A DNA stretch of 64,000 nucleotides, taken from NCBI RefSeq assembly GCF_003269065.1, contig NZ_QLTA01000013.1, forward strand, positions 47,443-111,442. The letters run 5' to 3'. Positions 27,175-35,229 of this stretch are shown piece by piece. The position numbers and the translations under genes were made by a program. How positions within the stretch are numbered: the first letter of the stretch is position 1; each line of letters begins with the position of its first letter. The DNA is from Paracidovorax anthurii (GTDB lineage: Bacteria > Pseudomonadota > Gammaproteobacteria > Burkholderiales > Burkholderiaceae_C). The notes beneath the pieces are model-generated. The model was not told where the DNA came from. It saw only the letters and a program-made list of their open reading frames with translations, and did not search any database.

Positions 27175-28695
27175 TCAGCGCTTCTTGCGCGAGGGCGTGC
27201 CGCCCTTGCGCGAGGTGGGCGCGGCCGTCTTCTTGGCGTTGCCCCGGGCCGGGGCGGCCTGCTTGCCGCGCGACGGCGCGGCCGAGGAGGACATGCGCAC
27301 GGGCAGGTAGACCACCACCTGCTCGCCGGCCTTGAAAGAGGCCGTGGCTTTCACGTCGTTCCAGGTGGCCACGTCGGCGGTGGTCACCTTGTAGCGGCGG
27401 GCGATGGTAGTCACCGAGTCGCGCTTGCCGGCCCGCACCGTGGTGCGCCGCGTGACGATCTCGGGGGTGAAGGCCACCTGGCCGTTGTCGGCCACCTGGC
27501 CGGGCACGTCGGCCCGCGTGGCCTGTCCGCGCGGCACCATGAGCGCCGAGCCGGCCTTGATGAGCATGCGGGGCGGGATCTTGTTCACGTTGCGCAGGTC
27601 GGATTCGCTCATGCCCACGCGCTGGGCCGCCGCCGCGGCGCTCATGGTGGTGGGCACGCTCCAGACCGTCCAGCTCGCGTACTGGCCCTCCGTGTAGGCC
27701 TCCAGGTTCTTGCGGAACACCTGGGCGTTGTCCCAGGGCAGCAGGATCTGCGGCATGCCGGCCGCGAGGATGATGGGCTTGTGCAGCGAGGGGTTGAGTT
27801 CGCGGAAATCCCCTTCGCGCACGCCCGCGAGGCTGGCCACCAGCGAGACGTCGATGTCGCGCGTGATGTCCACGGTCTGGAAGTAGGGGTGGTTCTCGAT
27901 CAGCGGCAGCTCGGTGTTGAAGCGCTCGGGGCTGGCGACGATGTTCTTCACGGCCTGCAGCTTGGGCACGTACAGGCGCGTCTCGGCCGGCATGTTCAGG
28001 TCGGTGTAGCCGGTGCCCAGGCCCTGCTTCTGGTTGCGGGCGATGGCGCGGCTCACGTTGCCTTCGCCCCAGTTGTAGGCGGCCAGGGCCAGGTGCCAGT
28101 CGCCGAACATGGTGTAGAGCCGCTGCAGGTAGTCGAGCGCGGCGCGGGTGGAGGCGAGCACGTCGCGGCGGTCGTCGCGGAAGGCGTTCTGCTTGAGCTG
28201 GTAGTCGCTGCCCGTGGCGGGCATGAACTGCCACATGCCCACGGCCTTCGCGCTGGAGACCGCCATGGGGTTGAAGGCGCTCTCGATGTAGGGCAGCAGG
28301 GCCAACTCGGTGGGCATGCCGCGCAGTTCCAACTCCTCGACGATGTGGAACAGGTACTTGCTGGAGCGCTCCGTCATGCGCTGCATGTAGTCGGGCCGGC
28401 TCGCGTACCAGAGCTCGCGGTCGCGCACGAGGTCCTGGTCCAGGTCGGGCATGGCGAAGCCCCGGCGGATGCGGTCCCAGAGGTCGGAGGGGGCCGCGAG
28501 CGAGGTCACGCTGAAGTGGCTCGCATCCGCCGCGGTGATCGGCAGCAGCGGCCCGGAGGGTATCCGGGGCGCGGGGCTGGCGGGGGCGCTGCCCGTGGCG
28601 GCCGGGGGCGGGGTGTCTTTGTTCGCGGTGCCGGGGGCCGCGCAGCCGGTGAGCCAGAGCACGCTCGCGAGGCCCAGGATGTGCAGGAGTTTCAT
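27175..28695 (-). CDS. mltD: Membrane-bound lytic transglycosylase D
   Basis: 506-residue outer-membrane lipoprotein that cleaves peptidoglycan glycan strands. It has a signal with lipobox LTGC, a soluble transglycosylase domain with the catalytic Glu in LLPYIESAFNP and the motif AVGMWQFMPATG, AYNWGEGNV further on, then LysM-type repeats binding peptidoglycan. The C-terminus is an unusual Lys/Arg-rich tail (TSRKGGTPSRKKR). The ATG starts 4 bases after the gloB stop, so both form an operon. Confidence 0.92.
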   Translation of the reverse strand: MKLLHILGLASVLWLTGCAAPGTANKDTPPPAATGSAPASPAPRIPSGPLLPITAADASHFSVTSLAAPSDLWDRIRRGFAMPDLDQDLVRDRELWYASRPDYMQRMTERSSKYLFHIVEELELRGMPTELALLPYIESAFNPMAVSSAKAVGMWQFMPATGSDYQLKQNAFRDDRRDVLASTRAALDYLQRLYTMFGDWHLALAAYNWGEGNVSRAIARNQKQGLGTGYTDLNMPAETRLYVPKLQAVKNIVASPERFNTELPLIENHPYFQTVDITRDIDVSLVASLAGVREGDFRELNPSLHKPIILAAGMPQILLPWDNAQVFRKNLEAYTEGQYASWTVWSVPTTMSAAAAAQRVGMSESDLRNVNKIPPRMLIKAGSALMVPRGQATRADVPGQVADNGQVAFTPEIVTRRTTVRAGKRDSVTTIARRYKVTTADVATWNDVKATASFKAGEQVVVYLPVRMSSSAAPSRGKQAAPARGNAKKTAAPTSRKGGTPSRKKR

Positions 28696-28699
28696 GGAT

Positions 28700-29482
28700 T
28701 CAGGTCGGTCGGAATTCGTTTTTCCATTGGCGCAGCGCCGCGAGCACGGCAACGGCGTCGCCGGCATCGGTGCGCGCATCGAAGCTTTGCGCGGCGCGGG
28801 CCACCACGGGCTCGCGGGTGCGCAGGAAGGGGTTCACGGCGTGTTCGGTGGCGATGCGCGAGGGCAGGGTGGGCCGCCCGGCGGCACGCAGGGCCTCGCA
28901 CTCCTGGCGGTACTGGAGCAGCGCCTGGTTGGCGGGTTCCACGGCGCAGGCGAAAGCGAGGTTCAAAAGTGTGTATTCGTGGGCGCAGCACACCCGGGTC
29001 TCGCCGGGCAGGGCCGCGAGCCGGTCCAGCGACTGCTGCATCTGCGCGGGCGTGCCCTCGAAGAGGCGCCCGCAGCCGCCGGAAAAGAGCGTGTCGCCGC
29101 AAAAGAGGGCCGGGCCGCCGGGCAGGTCGGCGCCGTAGTAGGCGATGTGGCCCGCCGTGTGGCCGGGCACGTCGATCACGGCCAGGCGCTGCCCCAGCAC
29201 CTGCACCGTGTCGCCCTCCGCGAGGGGGTGCGCCGGCCCGGGAATCGATTCGCGCGCGGGGCCGTGCACCTGCGCGCCGGTGGCCTCGCGCAGTTGCGCC
29301 ACGCCGCCGACATGATCGCCGTGGTGGTGCGTGACTAGAATCGCCTGCAGCGCCAGACCGCGGTGCTGCAGCGCCTGCAGCACCGGGCCGGCTTCTCCCG
29401 GATCGACCACGACGGCGGATTGCGTGTCGTGCAGCATCCAGATGTAGTTGTCGGTGAAAGCGGGCAGCGGCAGCAAGTTCAT
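28700..29482 (-). CDS. gloB: Hydroxyacylglutathione hydrolase, glyoxalase II
   Basis: 260-residue metallo-beta-lactamase-fold enzyme that hydrolyses S-lactoylglutathione in methylglyoxal detoxification. The metal motif [30 protein letters not shown] and CAHEYT are all present. The start [15 protein letters not shown] was chosen over an upstream extension because it matches the family exactly. Its ATG overlaps a divergent ATG at 29481 that looks like the original start of the methyltransferase gene. Confidence 0.95.
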   Translation of the reverse strand: MNLLPLPAFTDNYIWMLHDTQSAVVVDPGEAGPVLQALQHRGLALQAILVTHHHGDHVGGVAQLREATGAQVHGPARESIPGPAHPLAEGDTVQVLGQRLAVIDVPGHTAGHIAYYGADLPGGPALFCGDTLFSGGCGRLFEGTPAQMQQSLDRLAALPGETRVCCAHEYTLLNLAFACAVEPANQALLQYRQECEALRAAGRPTLPSRIATEHAVNPFLRTREPVVARAAQSFDARTDAGDAVAVLAALRQWKNEFRPT

Positions 29483-29508
29483 GAGCGACGAAATTATCAT
29501 TTCGGAGC
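29481..29508 (+). pseudogene. Possible original 5' end of the methyltransferase gene, cut off by the prophage
   Basis: The plus-strand ATG at 29481 opens MSDEIIISE and then runs into prophage sequence. The body of the methyltransferase ([17 protein letters not shown]) resumes 8.8 kb away at 38.3 kb. Joining the two at a shared GAGC in the same codon phase gives a smooth start, [19 protein letters not shown]. This is an inference from reading frames and known gene order (gloB next to this methyltransferase and rnhA). Confidence 0.45.
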
Positions 29509-30138
29509 ATCGAGCAGGGCCGGCGATTGTGCCAGCAACGGACCCAACACCGGGCGCTGCGGCTGGTATCGAGACCGCCAAGGATTCATGACACGATCCA
29601 CCACAGCACGCGAAACAGACATCTGGCGCGCTATCTCAGCTTGAGTATGGCCAGCAATCGCCAAGGCCTTAACAAGACCCTGCTGCACATCAGTTAACTG
29701 CCGTGGACGGCCATGCGATCCGCCACGCTGTATATGAGCAACCTGCCCAGCAAGCACACGCTCTCGGATCATGGCGCGCTCCAATTGAGCAACAGCCCCC
29801 AACATCTGCACCATAAAAATCCCCAGGGGTGTAGACGTATCTATAGGCTCAGTAAGGGATCGGAACATCACCCCGAGAGCCTGCAGCTTGTTAAGCAGTC
29901 CAAGCAAGTCGTACAGATCTCGGGCAATACGATCAAGCTTCCAAACCACAAGCATGTCACCACTGCGCAAGCCCAACAAAGCAGCCTTGAGCACCGGCCG
30001 AGGACCAACGGCCGATCCAGACTCGCTGTACAAATCGACGACCCCATGACGCTTGAGCGCGTCAAGCTGTAACGCCGTGTCCTGCTCCCACGTACTCACC
30101 CTCGCATACCCCAGCACACGACCCGCTATATCAGCCAT
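29497..30138 (-). CDS. Serine recombinase (resolvase/invertase), probable phage integrase
   Basis: 213-residue small serine recombinase. N-terminal catalytic domain with the nucleophile Ser in [12 protein letters not shown], then [12 protein letters not shown] and the conserved ERAMIRERV helix; a Hin-type helix-turn-helix ([21 protein letters not shown]) follows. The start MADIAGRV has a strong ribosome site, AAAGGAGG. Its last codons cross the left prophage end, so in the free phage its C-terminus would differ. It most likely catalyses integration and excision. Confidence 0.88.
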   Translation of the reverse strand: MADIAGRVLGYARVSTWEQDTALQLDALKRHGVVDLYSESGSAVGPRPVLKAALLGLRSGDMLVVWKLDRIARDLYDLLGLLNKLQALGVMFRSLTEPIDTSTPLGIFMVQMLGAVAQLERAMIRERVLAGQVAHIQRGGSHGRPRQLTDVQQGLVKALAIAGHTQAEIARQMSVSRAVVDRVMNPWRSRYQPQRPVLGPLLAQSPALLDAPK

Positions 30139-30210
30139 CGCCAATCCTCCTTTATGTTCCGGGAACGAATCCCAAAGTTTTATTGGCGACACCTCCATAG
30201 CCATCCAATG

Positions 30211-30234
30211 AAAAACGGCCCCTACGGGCCGTTT
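30211..30234 (-). terminator. Terminator of the prophage structural operon
   Basis: Stem AAACGGCCC/GGGCCGTTT with loop CTAC; on the minus strand five T follow. It separates the coat/assembly operon from the recombinase gene. Confidence 0.85.
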
Positions 30235-30245
30235 GTCTTACCAAT

Positions 30246-30279
30246 GCGTAAAAGCCGCTAGCCCAACAATCCAAGCCGC
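30246..30279 (-). repeat. Imperfect direct repeat, copy 1 of 2
   Basis: 34-nt copy matching 30457-30490 at 28 positions. In the second copy this sequence encodes the C-terminus KRLGLFG and stop of the 70-residue protein; here it reads ERLGLLG and stop, as if a gene tail had been duplicated. Confidence 0.6.
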
Positions 30280-30311
30280 TCCACCATCACCAAGCCCACA
30301 ACACAGACCCC

Positions 30312-30443
30312 TTACCGCTTCGCTGACAAAATATCACGAACCGCTTCGGGCATCGACTCATGGCGCAAGCAACCGCGCAACACGCCTACGCCGAGCAAAG
30401 GAGGTAGACCAATACCACCAGTGAAGCCGAAACCATATGTCAT
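30312..30443 (-). CDS. Possible 43-residue phage protein
   Basis: An ATG at 30443 opens MTYGFGFTGGIGLPPLLGVG, a glycine-rich hydrophobic segment, and ends PEAVRDILSAKR. It lies in the operon direction just before the terminator. The ribosome site is weak and I know no homologue, so it may be chance. Confidence 0.3.
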   Translation of the reverse strand: MTYGFGFTGGIGLPPLLGVGVLRGCLRHESMPEAVRDILSAKR

Positions 30444-30456
30444 AAAGCATACGCAT

Positions 30457-30490
30457 ACGTAAAAGCCATCAGCCAAACAATCCAAGGCGC
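30457..30490 (-). repeat. Imperfect direct repeat, copy 2 of 2
   Basis: Partner of 30246-30279 (28 of 34 identical), overlapping the end of the 70-residue protein gene. Confidence 0.6.
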
Positions 30491-30681
30491 TTGGCAACGA
30501 CCGCCAAAGACGCCAACAGGACAACGGCCGCAGCGGCACGAAAATTGTGTTGCCACGGTGTCACGGCAACACGAATCCTGGAACGAGGACGAAACCACTT
30601 GCGCAGAGCCGCAAAACGGCGCGGGGGTCGATTCCTCTCGCGCAGCCAATCTTTGTAATAGTCACGATCCTGCATACCCAT
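30469..30681 (-). CDS. Small membrane protein of the prophage, 70 residues
   Basis: A highly basic N-terminal half (RDYYKDWLRERNRPPRRFAAL, RKWFRPRSRIR) is followed by one membrane helix (AAAVVLLASLAVVAKRLGLFG). A GGGAGGTAGG ribosome site lies just upstream, 5 bases after the Zot stop. Position after pI suggests a phage assembly or membrane partner, but no family is recognised. Its 3' end is one of the two 34-nt direct repeats. Confidence 0.6.
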   Translation of the reverse strand: MGMQDRDYYKDWLRERNRPPRRFAALRKWFRPRSRIRVAVTPWQHNFRAAAAVVLLASLAVVAKRLGLFG

Positions 30682-30686
30682 ACAAC

Positions 30687-32018
30687 CTACCTCCCCAATG
30701 ACGCGGTAATTTCCGCAGGGGTGATCATGCCGGATTGACGGACAGGAGCGGGAGGCGCCGACACAGACACGATGCCGGGGACACTAGAAGCAGTAGGCGT
30801 AGACGAGCCTTCAGGCACCGCCAACACAACAGGCCTATCTACGGTGCCCTGCCCCAGATCAGGAGCATCGCACGTCACAGCCTTGGCATCAGACCCCCAT
30901 CGCAAGATGCCAGCGCAATCGGTCAGCGGTTGCCATGTATAGCCAACGGCTATCAAATCACGACTATCCAACGTAGCGATGCGCCGGCCTGCCATAGACA
31001 CCGAAAACGTATAGACAACCATCGAGCCCATAGCTATACGCCCAGTCAAATGCAAGCCCTTTGATGCATATGGTTCCGGGTTACCCGGAAGAGCAGATGC
31101 CACACCAGAATCAGACGCAGGCAATGCCGGCGCCGAGACGGGCAAAAGCGCAGGCAACGCGCCAGGAACAGAGTGAGCAGATACGGACTGGGCCTGAGTG
31201 GCGGCTTTCGATTTAGGTTGTTTTTTCTCAGCCGGCCAAAATGCCCAAATAACTACTACGACTGCAAACACCCAAAAACCAATGGTGAAGCGCCGAAACT
31301 TACCAACAAACGAAGATACATCAGATGCAGCAGCTTCCGCAACGCTATTGCCCTGAGTATGACTTTTATAAAGGCCGAAAAACTGAGGCTTATAAGGACG
31401 CTGCTCCGTGCTGATAACTGCACCTCTATAACCGCCCTTAACCTTGCGTATATAGCAATCCTTTTTCCCGAGAATATCAGCCTTGCGACAGACAATAACC
31501 ATTGCCATTAATCTAGCAATTGGCTGATTCATATCCCGAAAAGATTGAGTCATTAACAGCACATCCGCATTGAAATGCCGATGCAGCTTAAACCACTGAA
31601 CTACCTCTTTGGAAGTGCCGGTTGAAGGGAGTGGGACATGAGACTCATCAATAACAAATAATGGACCCTGTCCGGTTTTTGGATGTTTCCACTCAGAATG
31701 GTAGTCCCAAACGCCACCAAATAGCGTGGCATCATGAGGCGGGTCCAAATAATCCGACTCAGAAGGAAACAATCTGAAAGCCTGCCCATTCCCATTTTCG
31801 TCAATGGCAGTGGCATCCCACTCGCCCTTAATTTTCGAAGATGTGGTGCGAATCTCAATAAGCTTGCGATAATCAGGATCAATAGCCGCAAACATATCAA
31901 CCACCAAAGGCAAATTGGTAATCACCTTGCGACCAATTTGCAATGCAGGCAAGACGTGATACGCTACCGCCTCGTAACTCTTCCCCGATCCAGGAATACC
32001 CTCAAGTCCATTAATCAT
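30687..32018 (-). CDS. zot: Zot/pI-like phage assembly ATPase
   Basis: 443-residue inner-membrane ATPase that powers extrusion of filamentous phage. Walker A GIPGSGKS is at residues 7-14 and Walker B LFVIDES near 120-126; a single membrane helix (FTIGFWVFAVVVVIWAFW) spans about 245-262; the remainder is periplasmic and Ala/Pro-rich. It is the family's usual layout. Its ATG overlaps the stop of the pVI-like gene by 4 bases. Confidence 0.93.
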   Translation of the reverse strand: MINGLEGIPGSGKSYEAVAYHVLPALQIGRKVITNLPLVVDMFAAIDPDYRKLIEIRTTSSKIKGEWDATAIDENGNGQAFRLFPSESDYLDPPHDATLFGGVWDYHSEWKHPKTGQGPLFVIDESHVPLPSTGTSKEVVQWFKLHRHFNADVLLMTQSFRDMNQPIARLMAMVIVCRKADILGKKDCYIRKVKGGYRGAVISTEQRPYKPQFFGLYKSHTQGNSVAEAAASDVSSFVGKFRRFTIGFWVFAVVVVIWAFWPAEKKQPKSKAATQAQSVSAHSVPGALPALLPVSAPALPASDSGVASALPGNPEPYASKGLHLTGRIAMGSMVVYTFSVSMAGRRIATLDSRDLIAVGYTWQPLTDCAGILRWGSDAKAVTCDAPDLGQGTVDRPVVLAVPEGSSTPTASSVPGIVSVSAPPAPVRQSGMITPAEITASLGR

Positions 32019-32350
32019 GATCCGAGCCGAGTGAAAGGAATGAGCTGAAGGACAAGGCGCACGCCGATGGCGGAAACAATAATCATAGATGCCGTTCCAA
32101 CGCCCAACAATCCGAGAATATTAATAATCTCGGCAGGCAATGAACCCCACGCCCCCACCTGATCGCTAAGACCAGAAATGTCCACGGCATCAATAGCAGA
32201 CACAACGATGGTCATTATTTGCTCAAACGGCCAGCAAACAGCATCGCGTAACAAATCCCAAAGCGCCTCAAAAACAGCGACAAACAATTTACCGATCCAG
32301 GCCAAGGACGCAGCAATCTTGGAAAAGAGCATCGAAAAAGCTTGAGCCAT
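32015..32350 (-). CDS. pVI-like minor coat protein (DUF2523 type)
   Basis: 111-residue protein with about three hydrophobic segments (LFSKIAASLAWIGKLFVAVF, IMTIVVSAIDAV, IINILGLLGVGTASMIIVSA), matching DUF2523-like inovirus pVI proteins in size, composition and position between pIII and Zot. The start MAQAFSMLF has a GGAGGCTGAA ribosome site; an upstream extension is rejected. It starts 1 base after the pIII-like stop and overlaps zot by 4 bases. Confidence 0.82.
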   Translation of the reverse strand: MAQAFSMLFSKIAASLAWIGKLFVAVFEALWDLLRDAVCWPFEQIMTIVVSAIDAVDISGLSDQVGAWGSLPAEIINILGLLGVGTASMIIVSAIGVRLVLQLIPFTRLGS

Positions 32351-32351
32351 T

Positions 32352-33806
32352 TCAGCCTCCAAAAACCAACGACCTTGCAACTATCAAGGCCGTAACGAGA
32401 AGAATGGCCTTGGCAACGCTCCAAAGCCAGCAGGGTGGAGCAACATCAACGGACCCATATTGAGCGTACCTCGTCAAACTCAAGTCGATACGCCAATTAG
32501 GGCATGTGCCCGCTACAAATCCAACAGGCATCAACTTTGATGGCAATTGTGCAATATTTGATTTTTTTATCTGCTGGCTTTTCTCATCCCAAATGCCAGT
32601 CATGCCATCAGGATATTTACGCTCATACAATTTAGGGATATCACTCAATGGAGTATCAGACGGCGGGTCCTCATCCTTCGGGTCATCAGCATCATCATTA
32701 GCCTCGTCCGGATGAGTATTCGTAGTGGTAGTAGGCGAGCAAGCCCCCTGAGCAGTACAGGTCTGATTAATTGTTACTGTTGTCGTATTAGTTATTTTGT
32801 TACCGTCAGTCTTATAGTTATTAACCGTCTCCTTCACGGTTTTGCTTCCGTCAGGATTTGCAGTCTCCTCCCTTGATACCGGCACCTGAGAGGGACCAGA
32901 CACAGTCGGTGTACTGGGTAACTGAATATCAGCGCCCTTATCAAGCAGATCGCGAACCAACTGAGATGCTGCTGACGGGGTGTCCGGTAAGTCCATATAG
33001 GGCGCAATGTCATCCATCGACCTAGGGAGCATGTCCAGATTCGTGGCCGTACGACTGGAAATCGTCCACTGACTGATAAGGCTGTCCTTTGTGCCATCTT
33101 TGCGCACACCGTCCAGGGCCGCCGAGCAGTCCTGCTGACTCGCAGACACCCAAGGGCCAGCCTTTGACAAAGACCGCCATGCACCCGTCTCCATAGTGAC
33201 GTTGTAGGCCCAATCAAGGGCCGCACTACACGCAGCAGTCGGAGAGCCGTACCACTGGTCAGGCATAGCCGGCTGCACAACTCGATATTGCTTGCCGTCG
33301 CTTTCCTCTTCGCGGAGGAAAGGCTTATTCGGGTAGTCAGCCTCGTTTGGGTTCACGGAGACTTTGCCCCTAGCCATCCAATCCATGATGGCCGGCGCAG
33401 CGGCAGCAGCGGCACAAAGCAGCGGGTTTTTGCAAAGGACACCGAGAGCCTCAACAAATGCTTTCTGCGGTACCTGATAACCGGCCTGAAATTTGTACTT
33501 CGTGCCAGCGAAAAACACATCACCGGTATGCACCATGTGCATCGTGCCCCGGCCGCTAGGGTTGCCACTACCAGATGCCCCAACATACCAACCTGAGTTG
33601 CCGATCTGGCTCCCAACCTGCCCGGGCGGCACAGAACCAACACTGCCAAACGATCCAGTCGATCCGCTCTGATTGGGGCGGATGCTCGCAACCCTGCCCG
33701 AATCGCTCACCGAATACCGGTATCCAGACATGCCAGATTTATTTATGGCATGGACAGGGAGGGCAGAAAAAGCCAGAACAGCAAGGAAAACGGCAGCACG
33801 ACTCAT
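32352..33806 (-). CDS. pIII/TspB-like adsorption protein
   Basis: 484-residue exported protein, probably the phage tip protein that binds pili. It has a signal peptide (MSRAAVFLAVLAFSALPVHA), a Gly/Ser-rich segment, a globular middle, an acidic linker (DEANDDADDPKDEDPPSD), a Cys-containing C-terminal domain resembling TspB (PVGFVAGTCPNWRIDLSL) and a final membrane anchor (AKAILLVTALIVARSLVF). The receptor-binding part is the least conserved in these phages, so host range cannot be read off. Confidence 0.82.
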   Translation of the reverse strand: MSRAAVFLAVLAFSALPVHAINKSGMSGYRYSVSDSGRVASIRPNQSGSTGSFGSVGSVPPGQVGSQIGNSGWYVGASGSGNPSGRGTMHMVHTGDVFFAGTKYKFQAGYQVPQKAFVEALGVLCKNPLLCAAAAAAPAIMDWMARGKVSVNPNEADYPNKPFLREEESDGKQYRVVQPAMPDQWYGSPTAACSAALDWAYNVTMETGAWRSLSKAGPWVSASQQDCSAALDGVRKDGTKDSLISQWTISSRTATNLDMLPRSMDDIAPYMDLPDTPSAASQLVRDLLDKGADIQLPSTPTVSGPSQVPVSREETANPDGSKTVKETVNNYKTDGNKITNTTTVTINQTCTAQGACSPTTTTNTHPDEANDDADDPKDEDPPSDTPLSDIPKLYERKYPDGMTGIWDEKSQQIKKSNIAQLPSKLMPVGFVAGTCPNWRIDLSLTRYAQYGSVDVAPPCWLWSVAKAILLVTALIVARSLVFGG

Positions 33807-33901
33807 AACGACGACCTCACTCCCAAAACAAAACAGACGGCGCCCAGGCCGCCAAGCATCGCCATCAAGGCAAAAAACAAAGCAACGAGGGCGCCAGTCA
33901 C
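33803..33901 (-). CDS. Tiny hydrophobic coat protein, pVII/pIX-like, 32 residues
   Basis: A GTG at 33901, 2 bases after the pVIII stop, opens a 32-residue frame: M-T-G-A-L-V-A-L-F-F-A-L-M-A-M, then LGGLGAVCFVLGVRSSL. It is one membrane helix with a short basic tail, and its stop overlaps the pIII start as ATGA. Size, hydrophobicity and position between major coat and tip protein fit the minor coat proteins pVII/pIX of filamentous phages. It is too short for routine gene callers. No homologue was checked. Confidence 0.65.
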   Translation of the reverse strand: MTGALVALFFALMAMLGGLGAVCFVLGVRSSL

Positions 33902-33903
33902 GT

Positions 33904-34173
33904 TCAGACAGCCTTGACGACGCGCTTACCGAGAACGGGACCCTTGAAAGCGAGGGCGATACCGATGATCACGACACCGGCCGCCACGACCTTCGTAGCC
34001 GTGCCACTCAGATCCAGTTCATCCCAGATCCAGTCGAGGCCAGCGGCATGGGCGGACTGCATTGCGGTGGCAGCCACCAGGAAGGAAACCGCCGAAACCT
34101 TGGCGGCGGCGGACTTGATCTTGGACGCCACACGGACACGCACAGGCACCGAGACAATTTGGTTGACTTGCAT
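33904..34173 (-). CDS. Major coat protein pVIII
   Basis: 89-residue precursor. A long basic leader ends in a signal (AVSFLVAATAMQSAHA), giving a mature protein of about 46 residues: an acidic N-terminus (AGLDWIWDELDLSG), a hydrophobic core (VVAAGVVIIGIALAF) and a basic C-terminus (KGPVLGKRVVKAV) that faces the DNA. This charge order is the hallmark of inovirus major coat. The start MQVNQIVSV has an AAAGG site; ten further residues upstream are unlikely. Confidence 0.9.
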   Translation of the reverse strand: MQVNQIVSVPVRVRVASKIKSAAAKVSAVSFLVAATAMQSAHAAGLDWIWDELDLSGTATKVVAAGVVIIGIALAFKGPVLGKRVVKAV

Positions 34174-34242
34174 AAAAAAAACCTTTGCTTTAAACACTGC
34201 CAAATCGGCAGCGCTGAATCAACAAAACTCAGCGCTGACGAC

Positions 34243-34467
34243 TTACAGCCTACGTATCAAGCCAACCTTGATACCCACGAAATAGCCCACCAAATAGGCA
34301 CTAAGCACAAAAGTGAATGAAGCGCCGATGGCCTTTGCCACACTCTCCGGAGTGATGCCAAGCAGAGACATGTCCAAAAGCGCGGCCAAATCCAAAATGC
34401 CCTGCTGATCCAGAGGACAAGGAATCTGATTAACCGCGCAAGTAACTAGATATGCCGCGTCAGCCAT
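34243..34467 (-). CDS. Small phage membrane protein, 74 residues
   Basis: MADAAYLVTCAVNQIPCPL opens the frame; a soluble segment and a membrane helix (SFTFVLSAYLVGYFVGIKVGL) follow, with a basic end. Its start overlaps the zinc-ribbon gene by 8 bases and it precedes pVIII. Position suggests a minor coat or assembly protein; no family is recognised. Confidence 0.65.
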   Translation of the reverse strand: MADAAYLVTCAVNQIPCPLDQQGILDLAALLDMSLLGITPESVAKAIGASFTFVLSAYLVGYFVGIKVGLIRRL

Positions 34468-34606
34468 TGGAAAAATCGTCCAACATTCCGCCACCGCCAC
34501 ACTCGGGACAGACCAGCCAGTCCTCACCACCAGCGCTGTCCTCGCCGTGGAAATCATCCAACGGCCCTTCATGACCGCAATGCGGGCACTCTGCTTTCTC
34601 ATCCAT
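34460..34606 (-). CDS. Zinc-ribbon protein of the prophage, 48 residues
   Basis: Opens MDEKAECPHCGHEGPLDDF and later has LVCPECGGGGMLDDF: two CPxCG knuckles about 23 residues apart, a classical zinc ribbon. It is the first gene of the coat operon, after a terminator, and is hidden under a longer spurious frame. Very acidic otherwise. It could be a regulator of the coat operon, but no role is known. Confidence 0.65.
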   Translation of the reverse strand: MDEKAECPHCGHEGPLDDFHGEDSAGGEDWLVCPECGGGGMLDDFSNG

Positions 34607-34652
34607 GTCCTACCTCTCTAGTCCTATAGAGGACTACATCTTCTTTTAAAAC

Positions 34653-34689
34653 GTCACCGGGAACGAAATTCGATCCGCTACCCGGTGAC
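34653..34689 (-). terminator. Hairpin terminator between replication and coat modules
   Basis: Perfect 9-bp stem GTCACCGGG/CCCGGTGAC with a 19-base loop; on the minus strand GTTTTAAAAG follows. Its left part, CGTCACCGGGAACGAAATT (34652-34670), recurs exactly inside rep. Confidence 0.65.
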
Positions 34690-34878
34690 CCTACGTAGCG
34701 TCAGCAAGTCAACAACCTGCGCACGGTGCCATGGCTCCGCGTTGTCATCGATTAGCTGGGCGCAGTCATCGAGATCGTGCACAGCACCCGCATCCGCAAG
34801 CAACATCACCCATTCCGGCTCACCGTTTCCGGATGGGGCAAGGAATGCCCCTGTCGTAGCGGATTGGATGACGTACAT
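34678..34878 (-). CDS. Small phage protein, 66 residues
   Basis: MYVIQSATTGAFLAPSGNG starts directly after the ssDNA-binding protein stop (TGATATG). The body is acidic (GAVHDLDDCAQLIDDNAEPW) and ends VVDLLTLRRVTG. It looks like a small soluble protein. Similar small proteins follow the ssDNA-binding gene in related phages as I recall, without known role. Confidence 0.65.
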   Translation of the reverse strand: MYVIQSATTGAFLAPSGNGEPEWVMLLADAGAVHDLDDCAQLIDDNAEPWHRAQVVDLLTLRRVTG

Positions 34879-34879
34879 A

Positions 34880-35197
34880 TCAAGGAGCCTTTGCCGCAGC
34901 GCGCTCGACCGGCTTGATGTCCACCAGCTTGAGCTTCGTCGCGTCCTGAGCGCCTGCAGCCATCTCGAACGTGGCCACGGCCTTGATCGGCAGGGATGCA
35001 CCCAGGTGCGCCCACTTATTGAACTCGGCGGCATCGCCCAGCTTGAACGGCCGAGTGGCACGGCCGATGCTGCGGCCAGCAGAGTTTTCCGACAGATCGA
35101 CTTCGCAATGGAACGTCGTGCTGCTGTACGCGCGGCCCTCGATCGTGCCCTCGCTCTCCTTCACACCGTGGACGACAACTTCTGTTTGGAACTTCAT
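34880..35197 (-). CDS. ssDNA-binding protein, pV-like
   Basis: 105-residue soluble protein (MKFQTEVVVHGVKESEGTIE...). Its size, beta-rich pattern, position right after Rep and a strong AAAGGAAAAG ribosome site fit the protein that coats progeny ssDNA and represses translation in filamentous phages. The assignment is by position and composition; I see no decisive motif. Confidence 0.7.
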   Translation of the reverse strand: MKFQTEVVVHGVKESEGTIEGRAYSSTTFHCEVDLSENSAGRSIGRATRPFKLGDAAEFNKWAHLGASLPIKAVATFEMAAGAQDATKLKLVDIKPVERAAAKAP

Positions 35198-35229
35198 GGC
35201 TTTTCCTTTGTGCGGCCTACTGATACGGG

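Noticed and set aside
29505..29520. dif-like XerCD integration site at the left prophage border
   Set aside because: No 28-bp dif-type sequence at either border, and the phage carries its own serine recombinase.
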